Positions 12,771-25,800 of a stretch of 64,000 bases of DNA are shown piece by piece. The stretch's first letter is position 1, and every line of letters begins with the position of its first letter. The translations under genes and the position numbers were made by a program. Under the pieces are notes generated by a model. The model did no database searches. It saw only the letters and a list, made by a program, of their open reading frames with translations, and was not told the origin of the DNA. Origin of the DNA: Chrysomallon squamiferum (lineage: Eukaryota > Mollusca > Gastropoda > Neomphalida > Peltospiridae); assembly GCA_012295275.1 (NCBI GenBank), contig CM022666.1, forward strand, positions 660,001 through 724,000, written 5' to 3'.

Positions 12771-13179
12771 ATATTTCTAATGACCTTAAAAGTGACTGAA
12801 ATTTATTTGTTAATTAATTTATCATAATAATTGTATTTAAAATTTTTACGTTTCAGGATTTTCTTATTTTATTTTTTTTATTTATTTATTTATTTTTTAT
12901 TTTTTTTTTTTATTCAGTACCAGTTTGTAGCAACATATCTACCTCACGTGACTTTGGGATTTGTTTTCTATACGTAATTTTATCTTTTTATATATATATA
13001 TTTTGCATAAAGAATTTATTGTTCAATATGCAAAATATTGTAAGAATTTTTAAACCTATGCAAAAGATTGTTTTTATATATATATATAAGTTTATTTATA
13101 TATATATATATATCAATAGTGTTTGAAGCATTCGTCCGGTAAACATAATAACATTACATTTTTATCTTTGGGCGTAACG

Positions 13180-13475
13180 GTTAATCTGATCTTGTAAAAG
13201 TTACTTTTTAATCTTGTAAACAGTTAGATTGATCCTGTAAATTTTTTTTACATAATTATGTAAATGCAATTCTTTATCTTAAAAAATTAACTGAATTTTG
13301 AACGATCTTGTAAATGGTTATTTTAAATTTATCTTGTTAATGTTAATGTTTGGTTGAAATAGTAAATGAGAGATTTTTTTGAAATTGTTTTGTCTTGTAA
13401 AATGTAAATCTTATCTTGTACATGTAACACTTCAGTTAATTTTGTAATGTAAATACACGGTGAATCTTGTGTATC
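13180..13475 (+). repeat. Degenerate array of an ATCTTGTAAA motif
   Basis: The 10-mer ATCTTGTAAA or a one-to-two base variant occurs near 13190, 13211, 13232, 13305, 13336, 13391, 13412 and 13464, often followed by TGGTTA or TGTAA. Spacing is irregular (about 20-70 bp). It looks like an old minisatellite that has decayed. Confidence 0.55.
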
Positions 13476-13549
13476 CAATAATTTAGTATTAATAATATAA
13501 GGATAACAACAAAGACAACAGCTTCAATAGTAATAATAAGAACAACAAC

Positions 13550-13679
13550 TTTTACTATTATTATTTTTTTATTATTTATTATTATTTTATTTATTATCTA
13601 TTATTATTTATTATTATGTATTATTATGTATTATTAATATTAATATTAGTATTAGTATTTATTATTATTAATATAATTA

Positions 13680-13741
<62 letters not shown>

Positions 13742-13757
13742 AAATTAATTAATTAAT
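13550..13757. repeat. (TTA)n/(ATTT)n low-complexity field
   Basis: TTA triplets with ATT variants, ending in a TTAA run. Confidence 0.9.
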
Positions 13758-14329
13758 TAATCGTTGTTAAACGTAGCACTACACAAATTCGCTGTATTTA
13801 AAATCATTTTAAAAATTATTTTATAAAACACCTGATTACTTAAGAGGAATGTTTTATTTAATATCACATCCATAAATTTTAATATTAACTTCTGTGGAAT
13901 GTGATTCATACATTTCTTATATTATAATTTAAAAAAACAAAAACACGCTTTGCTCTAGTCCTTTTACTGTTCTAAATATTGATCAGCAGCATCGACAGAA
14001 AAGAACACAACGTGACTGCGGTTTATCAAGATAATAAAAACAAACATGAGGACATTTATATAAATATATATATATATAAAGTCTTTTGCTGGTAATACTA
14101 CGATAACAAAAATAAATAGATATCGTAAATGTATCATACTGATGACAGTTTCACGGAGAAAAAAAAACAAGATCGTTTGTATTAACATTATTTTTGATTT
14201 TATTTACTTACGTACGTACGTCCTTTTTTTATTTACTTACTTTTTTCTTTTTTTTTTTGCTGTTGTTGCTGCTGCTGTTTTTTCGTGTATACGTATGTGT
14301 GTGTTGTTTTTAATGGTTTTAAAGTTTTT

Positions 14330-14332
14330 AGG

Positions 14333-14363
<31 letters not shown>

Positions 14364-14405
14364 TAGTATTATTATTATTATTATTATTAATGGTATTGTT
14401 ATTAC

Positions 14406-14452
<47 letters not shown>

Positions 14453-14465
14453 GTATTGTTATTAC

Positions 14466-14500
<35 letters not shown>

Positions 14501-14513
14501 GTATTGTTATTAC

Positions 14514-14550
<37 letters not shown>
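14330..14550. repeat. Higher-order (TTA)n array with three ATGGTATTG insertions
   Basis: A TTA microsatellite in which a block containing ATGGTATTGTTATTAC recurs at about 14390, 14450 and 14499. A unit of roughly 50-60 bp has been tandemly copied within the microsatellite. Confidence 0.85.
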
Positions 14551-15388
14551 TTTTGTATCTTTGAAAAAAATATTAATATTGCTATCTCATCACCTTTTAG
14601 TAATATAAACGATTTACAGTACGCCAAAAGAATTACTCTCAACATAAAGTGCCTCTTACATGCATTTTCTCAGTAACATCTATCGTACATCACTGATACA
14701 ATCGATCATTGTGTACTGGTCAGACCGGAAAATTAAACCAAAATGCAAGTGAAACATTTAGAGTATACAAGGAGTTAGAATAAAACATAAACACTCTTTG
14801 ATTTATTAAAAATACATCACCCAGTTATTGTTGACAGTTTTAGTCCAGACACAGATGATAGCACGGAGAGATGGATTAAAAACATCATGAATCAGACAAC
14901 TGGATATTTTAGGCGCATTCATTTTCCTGTTAACACTTTCACCTCATGGACTGTAGCAGGCTGAATGTTTATATTTTACCGGACACTTTTTTTAAAATTA
15001 CGTCTATTAGCTGTAGATAGAATTTACCGATCTGCTATGATACAGAAAGCTCTATTTTCCCAGATTCAGAACAATTTGCGCACCAACGTTTTTGGGTCCC
15101 TGAATCTTGGTGTGTTATTGAGGCTCTTCACAAGCAACAAAACGATTTGAGCAGCAACTTCTGTTCTCTTCTTCAGTGGGCGTCTTCCAAGTCAGATCAC
15201 CGTAACCTTCTTTTTTATTTAATCTTTAACCACGGCAGCTCAGGTATTATATATAATTTTTGAAGCAGTTTTGATTAGTGTCGCTTCTGGGAACTGAAGC
15301 TTACGTTTCATTAGTTTCATAATTGATGTATCCCCTTCTGAGGACCCTAATTCAACTTTTGTCTATTGATTGTTGAGTTAAACTATCA

Positions 15389-15390
15389 AA

Positions 15391-15425
<35 letters not shown>

Positions 15426-15427
15426 AT
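15389..15427. repeat. (AAAT)n microsatellite
   Basis: About ten AAAT units. The sequence from 14560 to 15930 around it is largely unique AT-rich DNA with no gene I can support. Confidence 0.92.
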
Positions 15428-15929
15428 ATTAGAAAGATACGTCGTTATCTCTCTGCTTGGAGTAACAGAGATCACAAGCTTGTAAAAGAAAGAGAAACAA
15501 GTGAAAAGATTTCTGAAACACATAAACTGAATAGTGTATAAACAGATCATTGCGAATATCACTTACAGTCGTGTTTTGTATTAAATACTCGGATACTGTG
15601 ACTCAGAAAGGAGAAAAATTACCAGTAAATAAGGCAGTTATATTTTCCCACAAGCCAGCAACACAAAAGCAACAATGACTTCGTGAAACACCCCACTGGT
15701 TCGCTGAAAGGAAAAATAATTAAAGATAGATCGTGCAGACATCGGGAAAAAGCAACGACTTTAATCTGAATGGCTAAGATAACTGGTGTTATTACAAGCA
15801 GAGAAAACTAATTCAGAATTTAAAATAAATAATAAACATAAATAGAATTTATAAAGAGATCTTTTTAATGCAAAAACATGATGGTAATAAAATTATAAAA
15901 TACAAATGTCGTAAATAAAATTATTCAGT

Positions 15930-16640
15930 TTACTACTGGATGACTCCATGTCCTAGAGAGTGTACTTGGTGCCCCAACTTTCCCACCCCCACCTCATACT
16001 GCGTTGAAGCATATCAACATTGTTAACATTATGTCAAGCATGCATTCGTGTTGTGTGTGTTACAGAATTAGTAACAGTACGTCTTTATCGAGACCTGTTT
16101 AGTCTCGTTCATTTGAGGACGAATAAATACATTTCTTGTTTCTCGTAGTTTAGTACTAATGTCGCTCTATTTAGGCTTGCTGCCATATTTAACAAACCAT
16201 TATGAGCCACTAAGCGCACCCCACAAAAGAAGAAGGCTTAATTTTAATTATATTCTGAGTGGGTAAATAATCGCATCTGAATGGCGGCTTCTAATCTGGG
16301 AAGTTTTAAATCTTTTCGATTGGGTGTGATCGAGTTGAAGACACACATAACCAGATTCGGCTCAAAGAACGCGCGCTGTCTGAATTTATTTCCGCGACAA
16401 AAACCTTTAGAAAAATTATTCTTTTGCGAAATGAAATTCAATTTGTTCCAGGCAGTATTTTTCTGAATAGAAACCCGCCGTATAAGAGGCCTCGCTAAGC
16501 AGTTCAAATACTGCTCCACTGGATCGAAGCACAGACACAAAAGAGGTGGTGAATTCATATTAATTTCCTGAAAAGAGCCTTTGTGAGCAAAGCAAAAGAC
16601 TTTTAAAGGGTCTTTTGTACACTCGGTGTACAAAAATAAC
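15930..16640. other. Non-repetitive island holding copy 1 of a 36-bp dispersed duplicate
   Basis: Unique sequence with scattered CpG. A 129-codon minus-strand frame (16244-16633) is open but unrecognised. Positions 16280-16315 are repeated almost exactly at 18542-18577. Candidate conserved non-coding DNA. Confidence 0.35.
16280..16315 (+). repeat. 36-bp direct repeat, copy 1
   Basis: Matches 18542-18577 at 35 of 36 positions. The one difference is C here against T there, inside a CpG in this copy. Both copies lie in complex, non-microsatellite sequence. Confidence 0.9.
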
Positions 16641-16852
16641 CATTTTTCTTTAACGTTTCTTTTTAATAATAAAACGAATAAAAGAATTCTGCTGGTCCAA
16701 TTGTAAACAGAGGAATGGAAATCCGCGAGCTCGTGTGACGCGAGCCTCCTGTTAGGCTAATTAGTACAAAGAGCCACAAAGAAACAATAAAAGAAGAAGA
16801 ACCACAAAGAAATAAAATAATTTTAAAAAGAGGAATAATTACGAATCACAAA

Positions 16853-16890
<38 letters not shown>

Positions 16891-17621
16891 CAAACAATAA
16901 GATGACGTAAAATAAAAACTAAAAGGAAAAAGGAGAAGAAAAATAAATAAATGAACGGGATGGACTTTGATTTCTAAAATAGACTGGTTACTCATCTCGT
17001 TAGAGTTGGGGTATTCGAGATCGTTTCTCAAAACTGATTCTGTTATCTACATTTAAGTGAAACAATTATAATCAGAATTAAAACTGTTAGTTTTCGTTGC
17101 GTTACTGTTAAGCAATAAACTAAGACTAAGCTACTCGTGTAACCAAAATAAACGGGGAAAAGAAAACAAGATCACCGCTTCCACGTTTTGATCCAGTAAC
17201 CTCAGCGGAGAAGTCTGATCAAAAAGATCAAGATACGAAAAAATTATTTTTACCTTTATTTCCACTCATTATGTAAAAATATCAGTCGAACTAGTACCTT
17301 GTAAACGAAAACATAGTAACTGATATTTTGAATATTTTTATTTAAAAACTTTAAATTTTGAAAAAAACTGATCTGGAAGTGTCCCAAAAAAACAGTTTGT
17401 TACGTATACAGGTAGTTAAATACACAGAGTGTAATCCTCAAACACACTAACACTATTGTTATACTGAAGAGATAAACCAGGATGTTCAACGTATGACCTG
17501 TTTTTATATGCATGCACGTATTTTAAATAATTGACTGATAGCGTGCCATATAAGTAAACGATCATAATCAAAATGAGAAATATTACACAGGTTAGCGAAA
17601 ACTTGTCCATCGCATCGTTTT

Positions 17622-17795
17622 GTAATTTTATGTATTTATTTATTTATTTATTTATATATTTATTTATTTATTTTTATCTTTATTATTTTTTTATTTATCA
17701 ATTTATTTATTTTTATTTATTTATTTTTATCTTTATTATTTTTTTATTTATCTATTTATTTATCTATATATGTAATCCTTTTATTTATTTATGCA
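17622..17795. repeat. (TTTA)n tetranucleotide field
   Basis: TTTA units interrupted by TTTTTATC segments. The 16640-17620 stretch before it is AT-rich and holds no gene I recognise. Confidence 0.9.
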
Positions 17796-18302
17796 CCTTA
17801 ATTTAAAATGTAATTTTCAAAAGCCAACGATTTTTTTTTTTTTTTCGAAAAAAAAAAAATGGAACGGTTTTCTCCGTTAAAGAAAATGATGATGATAATG
17901 CTTATAATCATCATCATCGTTATCATTATTATTATATGATGAAGATCACTGTTATGTTATTACTTTTTATTATTCGTTCATTCATTCATTCATTCACTCA
18001 CTTACTCATTTATTTATTTAATGCAAGTTATTTGAAAACGCTCTGCTCTCATTCGACTAAAGTTTTTTCAGATATATTAACTGAATACACTGCTTAATAG
18101 ACATATAAAATTTATACCCATAAAATGAAATAATATAAAATAAGACACCTAAAAATGAATTGTTACTTCCCTCTTCGTAAAATGCATTCAATACGAAAAG
18201 AAACTAATGCAATTTTGTGGTGACTCAGTCTTTATAAACGTTTGTATCTATTTATCAGTTACGTAGCCGTTTTTCAAACTAGTTTATAAACGGTTTCACT
18301 TT

Positions 18303-18398
18303 TATAATAATAATAATAAATTAATTTTATTATTATTATTATCATCATCATCATCATCATTATTATTATTATTATTATTATTATCATCATCATCATCA

Positions 18399-18475
<77 letters not shown>

Positions 18476-18487
18476 GTTGTTGTTGTA
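18303..18487. repeat. (TTA)n/(TCA)n microsatellite
   Basis: TTA triplets with two TCA blocks (near 18341 and 18386), ending in TTG. The open frame of Asn and Asp across the minus strand is repeat translation. Confidence 0.93.
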
Positions 18488-18541
18488 CAAATTGTTGATC
18501 TCTTTCATTTCTTTTTCTATTCTTTTAAATTTTTTTAACTC

Positions 18542-18577
18542 AATGGTGGCTTCTAATCTGGGAAGTTTTAAATCTTT
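18542..18577 (+). repeat. 36-bp direct repeat, copy 2
   Basis: Second copy of 16280-16315, 2.26 kb downstream in the same orientation, differing at one base. Confidence 0.9.
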
Positions 18578-18839
18578 AAACTAATTTAACTTAACGGCTG
18601 ATAAGTGAAGAAATTTCCACTGAAATGTAATTCTATCGAAGAACGAGTTGAATAATACCTAATAATTAATGGACAGCACCTTGAATATCGCTTGTAAATG
18701 CATTGAAAGCGTTATCTGCCTTTGTAAACCTTTTCTAAATATTAATATTTTTCGGAATCAAACGCTTCGTATGATAATAAGAGCAAGCCTGTTTATCCCA
18801 GATGGTCATTCAAATAAAATGGACGGAATATCCACCAAC

Positions 18840-18890
18840 TAATCAACAATGGCACCCGGAAGTGAATGTTTCGTTATTCCACGTGTGAGT
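18840..18890 (+). promoter_or_regulatory. Candidate RHBDD1 promoter and first non-coding exon
   Basis: CCGGAAGTG (18856-18864) is a consensus ETS-family site of the kind seen at housekeeping transcription starts. Twenty bases on, ACGT/GTGAGT (gt at 18885) is a strong 5' splice site. With the acceptor just before the RHBDD1 start codon this suggests a spliced 5' leader. Only motif evidence supports it. Confidence 0.4.
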
Positions 18891-19218
18891 TTGTTGATAT
18901 ACAAGCAGTTACTAATAAAAATAAAAAGCAGTTCTTTGTTTGTCTGGCATTAATTGCGACGTAGCATTTGAAAATGACCATTTATTGATTCCTCCCGTTT
19001 TCATGTTGTAATCATAATCAATGTCACTGGAATAATTCGTAAGTGTTACAGTTATTTTTCAAATTTGAAATTACTTTCAAAACGTTTGACTCGGTTGAGT
19101 AACACTAACAGTAACAGTAAGTGAATAACTGATTTATGAAATAACAGTGAATTGTTATTATTATTTGTGTTTTGTTTATTTTATTTTTAATATTTATTTT
19201 TATATTTTTATAAATTTT

Positions 19219-19249
<31 letters not shown>

Positions 19250-19372
19250 TAAATATATTTGTATTATTATTATTAATTGTTTAATTCTTGTAAATAATAG
19301 TTTAATACATACTTTTTAGCAAACCACACTGTAATAAAATTAACGATAGTTTATTTTATTGTCTTTTGACAG

Positions 19373-19411
19373 GTTTGGCATAGCACTTGTAAATAAAAAC
19401 GAAAAGAAAAG
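19373..19411 (+). other. Candidate non-coding 5' exon of RHBDD1
   Basis: A 39-nt stretch preceded by a pyrimidine-rich tract ending in CAG and followed by AG/GTAAGT. It lies between the ETS-site region at 18.86 kb and the acceptor TTTTAACAG at about 19961. The splice sites are good but there is no coding signal, so this is tentative. Confidence 0.3.
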
Positions 19412-19979
19412 GTAAGTAGTACTTAGTGAACGTTAAAGTAGCATTAACGTCATAAAGCATAATTGAAAACAGGTTTGTTAATATTATCTAGAACAAAAAA
19501 TAATACTTCTGAAAATTAAGTTCATTTCCTTTATTTAACTCATAACAGAAATTTTTTTAAATTAGGATCATAGAGTAATTTAACACATACAGTATTTTCT
19601 TCATTAGTAATTCGATTAATCACTTATGTATTAATAATATATCAGATGTATTACTTTTCATCATTAGATGATTTTGTGATAGTTTATTACTGTTAATTAA
19701 TATATTTGTTCAGTAGATAACCTGGTTTTAAGAAATACAAAATAAAAAGCTTGGAAGGATGAATCCAAAGTTCTCAAGAGTGATGACTGTAGAGATCTCT
19801 TGAGAGTTGTCTTTATAAATATGCTCACCCAAACGATTTAAAAATAATACAACACTGAATCTGTCTGTCTTCATAGGACCTAGATTCAGTAGTGTATAAA
19901 TTTATATATCTGTCAGCCTGTCACTCTCTCTCTATTTATTTTTTATTTTTATTTTAACAGTTTTGGTTATCACTAGACG

Positions 19980-22839
19980 ATGATAAATCGACCAAGACGT
20001 GGGGGCTTTGGCCTCATTCTTCTTGCGTCTCAGATTATGAACTTCGGCGTGGGCAACATCCCTCCTGTAACATTCATCCTCATCGTCCTGCAGACGTTGA
20101 TATACATGGACATGACGCTGATCAGTAACTACTTTCCGTCAGCTAACGCTGTCTGTATGAGTACGTACCTGGTCACGTACCGCAAGGAGTGGAAGAGGCT
20201 GTTCTTGGCGACGTTGTTCCATGCCGATGACATGCACCTCTACTTCAACATGTTGTCACTGTTGTGGAAAGGAAGCATGCTGGAGAAGCGATTCCTGAGT
20301 GTGTATTTTGCGTATCTTATTGTAGTTTTTACAACACTGACCAGTCTCACCTATGTTGGTCTCAACATGTTCCTGGATGAGTTGCTGCAAGATCACAGCT
20401 ACAGTACAATTTGTGCAGTAGGCTTCTCAGGTATAGTTTTTTTTTTTACATTTGAAGTTAATCAAAAATTTTAAAATGTCTAACTTTCAAATACATTAAC
20501 TGAAAGAACAAAATCTTCAATAATAAAACAAAATTTTTGTTTTCATAAACTGTTTTTCACTTAATAATTTCTAATCTGTAAAGTTTTGAAAAGTTTCAAA
20601 CCTTTTTTTTCTTTCTTCAATTTCAAGAACAGAAAAAAAATTACTCTTCAATCCATTTGATGGAAAATCTAAATTTTAGAAAATTAAAAAATATCTTTCC
20701 AATTATTCCTTCCATAATCCATTTCATAAAAATATGCATGCCTTGCATCATGCATGTAATATAAAATACATTTTGAATGTTTAAAATCACTGAACCATCA
20801 CTGATTTGTTTGTTTCTGCAGGTGTTCTGTTTGCTCTGAAAGTGCTCACCACACACTACACGCCTAGCGGCCTGCACTACGTGTTTGGTTTCATACCTGT
20901 ACCGTCACGCATGATCTACTGGGTCGAACTCATACTCATTTATTTCCTCACACCAAACGCTTCATTCACAGGTACACTCACTTTCTGTTTCATAATTACA
21001 TTTATTTCAGTCTTCTTTGAACTTATCCATGTTTGAGATATGACAGTCAAGGTGTAGCTCATCCAGCAAGCTGGGGACTGGAGATAAATGAAAAAATCTT
21101 GGTTTTTCAATTTCTCTGGATCAATGTTAATAAATTTTTAAATATAAAATAAAAAATAAAGAACGATACTGTATTTAAACATATAGAAATTAACACACTT
21201 CTACAGCTGATTTTCTGGTAATTCAAGTTTTCTGCAGAGATATTTTCGAAATAAGTTAATTTTTATACCAAAAAATAATTAATTTAGTGTTTTAATTTTA
21301 AAACTTGTGTAAACTGATCAGTAAAAAGTTTGGTTTGGAGGGTACATGTGTTTACTGAGGATTTTACTGATTTCATTTTAGTGGCATCTCTGGTATTTTT
21401 GAGAAATTGGTTTTGAAAATATGAAAATGAATTTCTCTTTAAAAAAAATTACATTGTATGTATATTATATGCTAACAGCCTTTGTATATATCATTATCCT
21501 GAATTATACTCTGTATGAGAACAATAATCTTTTTCATTTTAAAATTTTTTATTTTTTATTTTTTATTTTATTTTATTTTTTTTTGTATTTCTTATTTTTA
21601 TTTTATTTTATTTTATTATTATTATTATTTTTTTTTTTTTTTTTTCTTAATTATTATTTTTTTTTTTTTTTTTTTAGGTCATCTGGCAGGTATTCTGGTT
21701 GGCTTGGCATATATCAAAGGGCCACTGAAGTTTATAATGAATATGTTTATGAGACCAGGTGAGCAAGAACTATTAATAAAATTAGCATAAAATTTGAAAA
21801 TCAGGAAACAGAAACCTCTAAGCCAACACTAAAAACTTACCATTAAATTTCTAACCAATTATTTGATGTAACATTTGAGTGTGTGTAGCAAGAACTATTT
21901 AATCATTACAGAGGTAAAAAGAACATATACATTTTTTAAATTATTATAAAGATAACGAAACCCGTTTCCTATATACTTTACACATACATAATTTTTCTGA
22001 TTACTGCAGGTATCAAAATGTATTATTCGGGATCAGGAACTTCGGGCAGATACAACTTCAGACCGAGACACGGACAAACCAGATACAACACAGGACATCG
22101 CGGTCCTCGTCAATCCAGCTTCGGAGACCTCAGTGAAGACGAACAGACAGAAATCGCCATTCAGAACAGTCTCAGTGACAGTGGGCCCAGCCATCAGTCA
22201 CAGCCTGGTGAGTAAGTGGCTGTCACTAGTCACTCTAGAATGAGCATTCACCACTCACAGTTGTGTGAGTAGTCACTAAAAACATTGGTGTGAGTAGTCG
22301 CTAAAAACATTTGGGTGAGTAGTTACCCAGGCAGGTTAATAGTCACCAGTCATTCAGGTTAGTAGTCACCAGTCACACTTAGGGTGACAGTCACCAAACA
22401 GGTAATTAAATGGCAATCACTAGTGACACATAGCTAAGCAGTAATTTTTTATTTTTCTGTTTATAAATCTGTCCGTTTTTGATGTACAAAAATTAAATCA
22501 CAATAAAAAACAAAAAGGACACGTGTCCCTTCGTGCATCTTCAGCAACTTGTTAATTTACTGATATACTTTGTTATTAGGAAAGATTGGGTGCCAGTTTA
22601 AAGTAATAAGTGAGAAGCATACGAAATGTTCATGTCGCCTGATGTGTCATTTTACTATTTAAAAAAAAAAAAAAAAAATGTGATGATGATGATGATAATA
22701 ATAATAATAATAATAATAATAAGATATGATTTTTTTGTATTTTATTTGTTTTGAGAGATATTTAGCTGTGTTTTTTCTTGCAGGTATCTATCCAGATCTG
22801 GATGAATTACGTCAAAGAAGATTGCAGAGATACAACTGA
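19980..22839 (+). CDS. RHBDD1: RHBDD1 (RHBDL4), ER rhomboid intramembrane protease
   Basis: Five exons: 19980-20430, 20822-20971, 21678-21758, 22010-22207, 22784-22839. All introns are GT-AG, every junction splits a codon after its first base, and together they encode 311 residues (human about 315). The protein aligns by eye with human RHBDD1 throughout. The rhomboid catalytic dyad is present: Ser150 in GFSG and His202 in HLAG. Other rhomboid landmarks are HADDMHLYFNM (81-91) and the multi-pass core. After the membrane part come a ubiquitin-interacting motif (about 268-285, LSEDEQTEIAIQNSL) and a terminal arginine-rich motif (RQRRLQRY, 303-310) like the VCP/p97-binding motif. In the family this protease cleaves ubiquitinated membrane proteins in the ER for ERAD with p97, and both adaptor motifs are kept here. 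An acceptor lies 19 bp before the ATG, implying a spliced 5' leader. Confidence 0.95.
22208..22440 (+). repeat. Degenerate repeat of the RHBDD1 exon-4 5' splice site
   Basis: Intron 4 opens GTGAGTAAGT. GTGAGTAGT-type copies recur at 22265, 22290 and 22315, with GTTAATAGTCACC and GTTAGTAGTCACC at about 22336 and 22359. The spacing is about 21-25 bp. The unit contains GTGAGTAGTCACTAAAAACA. The copies are splice-donor-like in the sense orientation. Confidence 0.7.
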
Positions 22840-22930
22840 TCTCAGAACTTTCTTTAAATTTATCTTTCTGCTTTTTTATATTTTTTTAATTCTGTTTATT
22901 TCTTCATTTATTACATTTCTCAGATACGGT

Positions 22931-22936
22931 AATAAA
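22931..22936 (+). terminator. Polyadenylation signal AATAAA, RHBDD1
   Basis: Canonical AATAAA 92 bp past the RHBDD1 stop codon, followed by a GT-rich stretch. Confidence 0.6.
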
Positions 22937-22939
22937 GAA

Positions 22940-25800
22940 ATATATCTGTGTGTGTGTATGGGCATGCTTGTGTGCTGCATGTGATTGTGCATGAAAATGA
23001 AAGCATGTGAGAGTGTACATGTGTCATAAATTGTTATATGCATTGTAGACATGCATTTTATTACATACATACACACATATATATATATATATTTTTTTTT
23101 CTTTGTTAGATGTCTTCATCTGTACAAATATTTAAAAAACATCTGTATGGACAGTACATTAAGATTATAAATTCATAAACATTATCTCTCTCTCTCTCTT
23201 TGTCATAAACACACACACATATATATATGGGTGTAGGTATAATTCTCACCGAAGTTCCTTTCCAAATACTTCAGCTATTGAGATACAATAAACCCTCAAA
23301 AAGAGTCAAAAAAGTAATACCTTTTTATAATTTATACATTTTTCTTTCTTTTTATACATACATATAACAACCTCTCAGTTTTTCTAAATATAAAGAATGG
23401 AATGATTCCCTTTTCAGTTAAAAAATAAAATAAAAAGCTATGGTATTTGTAATTTATTTATTTTTTGTTTTGTTTTTTTGTTTTTTGTTGTTGTTGTTTT
23501 TGTGAAATGATAATTCCTAACAAACATGGTGCTGCATTAACATATAAATGTCTGTTAAAATAAAATATATAGATGTATGAATATAATTTTATATTGATAT
23601 AATAATGAAAATAAACTGAAATAAATTGTTTAAATTGTAGACAGTTTATTTTTTCAGTTTGCTTTCATTATTATATCAATTTAAAAATAAATATTTAATA
23701 GGTAATTTCAGTTTTCCAGTTGTTGTTTTTCCAGATGTTTTATTTTTGTTTTTACTTTTTTTCTCTATAATTGAAGGGGCTTTTTCATTATAATTATTAT
23801 TATTATTATTATTATTTATTTTTTATTATGGTTTCTTTTTCTTTCAAACTGAAGGTTTTATTATTATTATTATTATTATACTTGGGAAAACCAGTTCCAG
23901 TAGATGGGTTAATATCTATTAACCAAAAATACGTAAACACCTTTCAGCTGAAATATACTATTTTTTTAACTGAGTTAGATCTCAATACCTCAAATTTTGT
24001 TTTCTTTCTTGTAATAAATGTAATCCAGTAGTGGTGCAAGTTGTTAAAATCAATTTATGTTCTATGTGTTTTGTTCTGTTAATAAAATTTTATATCTATG
24101 TTATATCTTTACATCTTGTTGTTATTTTACCCATTGTCATGATGAACAGAATGAAGGATGAATTAGTTTAACAAGACTTTAGGTCATTTTAGCATTAACA
24201 GTAAAAATTGTGTGTGGGTGCATGCATGTGCATGTTATTTACAGAAAATATGAAGAATTCAGAGGTAAAGCCTGTTATATTCATTTTACCTTTAACTGGA
24301 CTTTGGTGGCAAATTCTAATGCCATTTATTAGCACACATTTTAATCAAAATGATGTTTTTTGTCCTATTCATTCAGCTGCTTATGAAAAAGAAAACAGTT
24401 CACAAGTAAATAATGAGAACACAGTTCAGATTAATTTTATTTGCTTACATTTTGTTTCATAACAATGAACACGTAATTAAAGTATTAAAAATACAAATAA
24501 AATATTCTTTAAGTAAATATAAAGAATATTAATTAGTACTAATAATAGAGATTTAGTGACAAAACATTTAACACTCAGATTATTTTAAAATGGAATTTTC
24601 ATTGATGATAAGAAAGAAACAAACCTGCAAACAGATTACACAGCACATACCTTTGATAAATCCACCATGGAGCACTGGTTGGAACTGATAAAAGTAGATG
24701 ATATTATGATTATCCATTATTGTAATAGATTCATGATTCAATGTGTCAGATATTTTAACTGTGACCATTAAAGTCAAATGAGCACTGCAGTAGTCTACAG
24801 GTGTTCAAAAAAGTTAATTAATAAAATCTTATGAAGTAACAGTCACATAACTGGGTATGCAACATCTTTGTCTATTAGTTCTTCTATTGTAACACAAACA
24901 AGCTTTGAGATGACAAATTTCTTTTTTATTTTATAATCCTGCTACTGTTTCATCCAAACATTCCAATTATCAGTATTTAGCTCAAGACATGAATGATGGT
25001 AATCTCTACCTCAGCTGGATTAGATAAAGATTATTCCAGCAGAATTCAGTTCATGTGTTATTATTATGGGACATTAACACTAGCAACTAAAACAGCTTTG
25101 GTTGGCACATACCACTGTCTGGAAGAAAACCATTTTCCTTTTCAACAGAACATCTGCTACATCCACACACAACAGAACTGAACCAACGTTTTGTCCTCAC
25201 TGCAAGAAATGTTTCACATCAGACAGTTTTCCTTTGAATGAGTAATTAGTACTGTGATGAATGACAAATTAACTGTCAAAGTTATATCTTGTAGACAATA
25301 AACATGTCACTCTGATAAAAGAGTATATTACTTTCTTGACAACTGAAATGAAAAATGAGCACAGTATTTAATTTCATCTTCTTCAAAATTGAAATAAAAA
25401 AAATAAAAATTGTTTACATTATTTCCATCATTTAATTTTACCAAAATAAATTTCATCTTCAAAAGAAACCTAAAACAATTTGATATTTTTTGGTGTTAGC
25501 TAATAAGGAATTTATCGTGTATAATTCAGTAAAAGTATGATACAACAGACTATTGCATTTCTAAGGCAGTCAAAAGTGCACTGGTTGGAACAGTAGAAAA
25601 TAAAATATCAGCTCCGAGGATGGATGTAACTCATCACATCTTAGCAGTCACTCCAACCACCAAAACAGAAGCATGCTAACACAAATTCATGAAGCTACAA
25701 TTCTACTTTTAATAACAAAATACACAGAAAACTAACTGTAATTTATCAATTCAAGTCTACTGCAGTGAAACTAATACTAAATGCTGTATTCTGATACCTG
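22940..25800. other. Gene-free interval between RHBDD1 and the THAP gene
   Basis: AT-rich sequence with short (TA)n, (TTA)n and (GTGT) tracts. The part from 24.2 to 25.75 kb is unique DNA with no domain-bearing frame. I see no gene on either strand. Confidence 0.6.
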
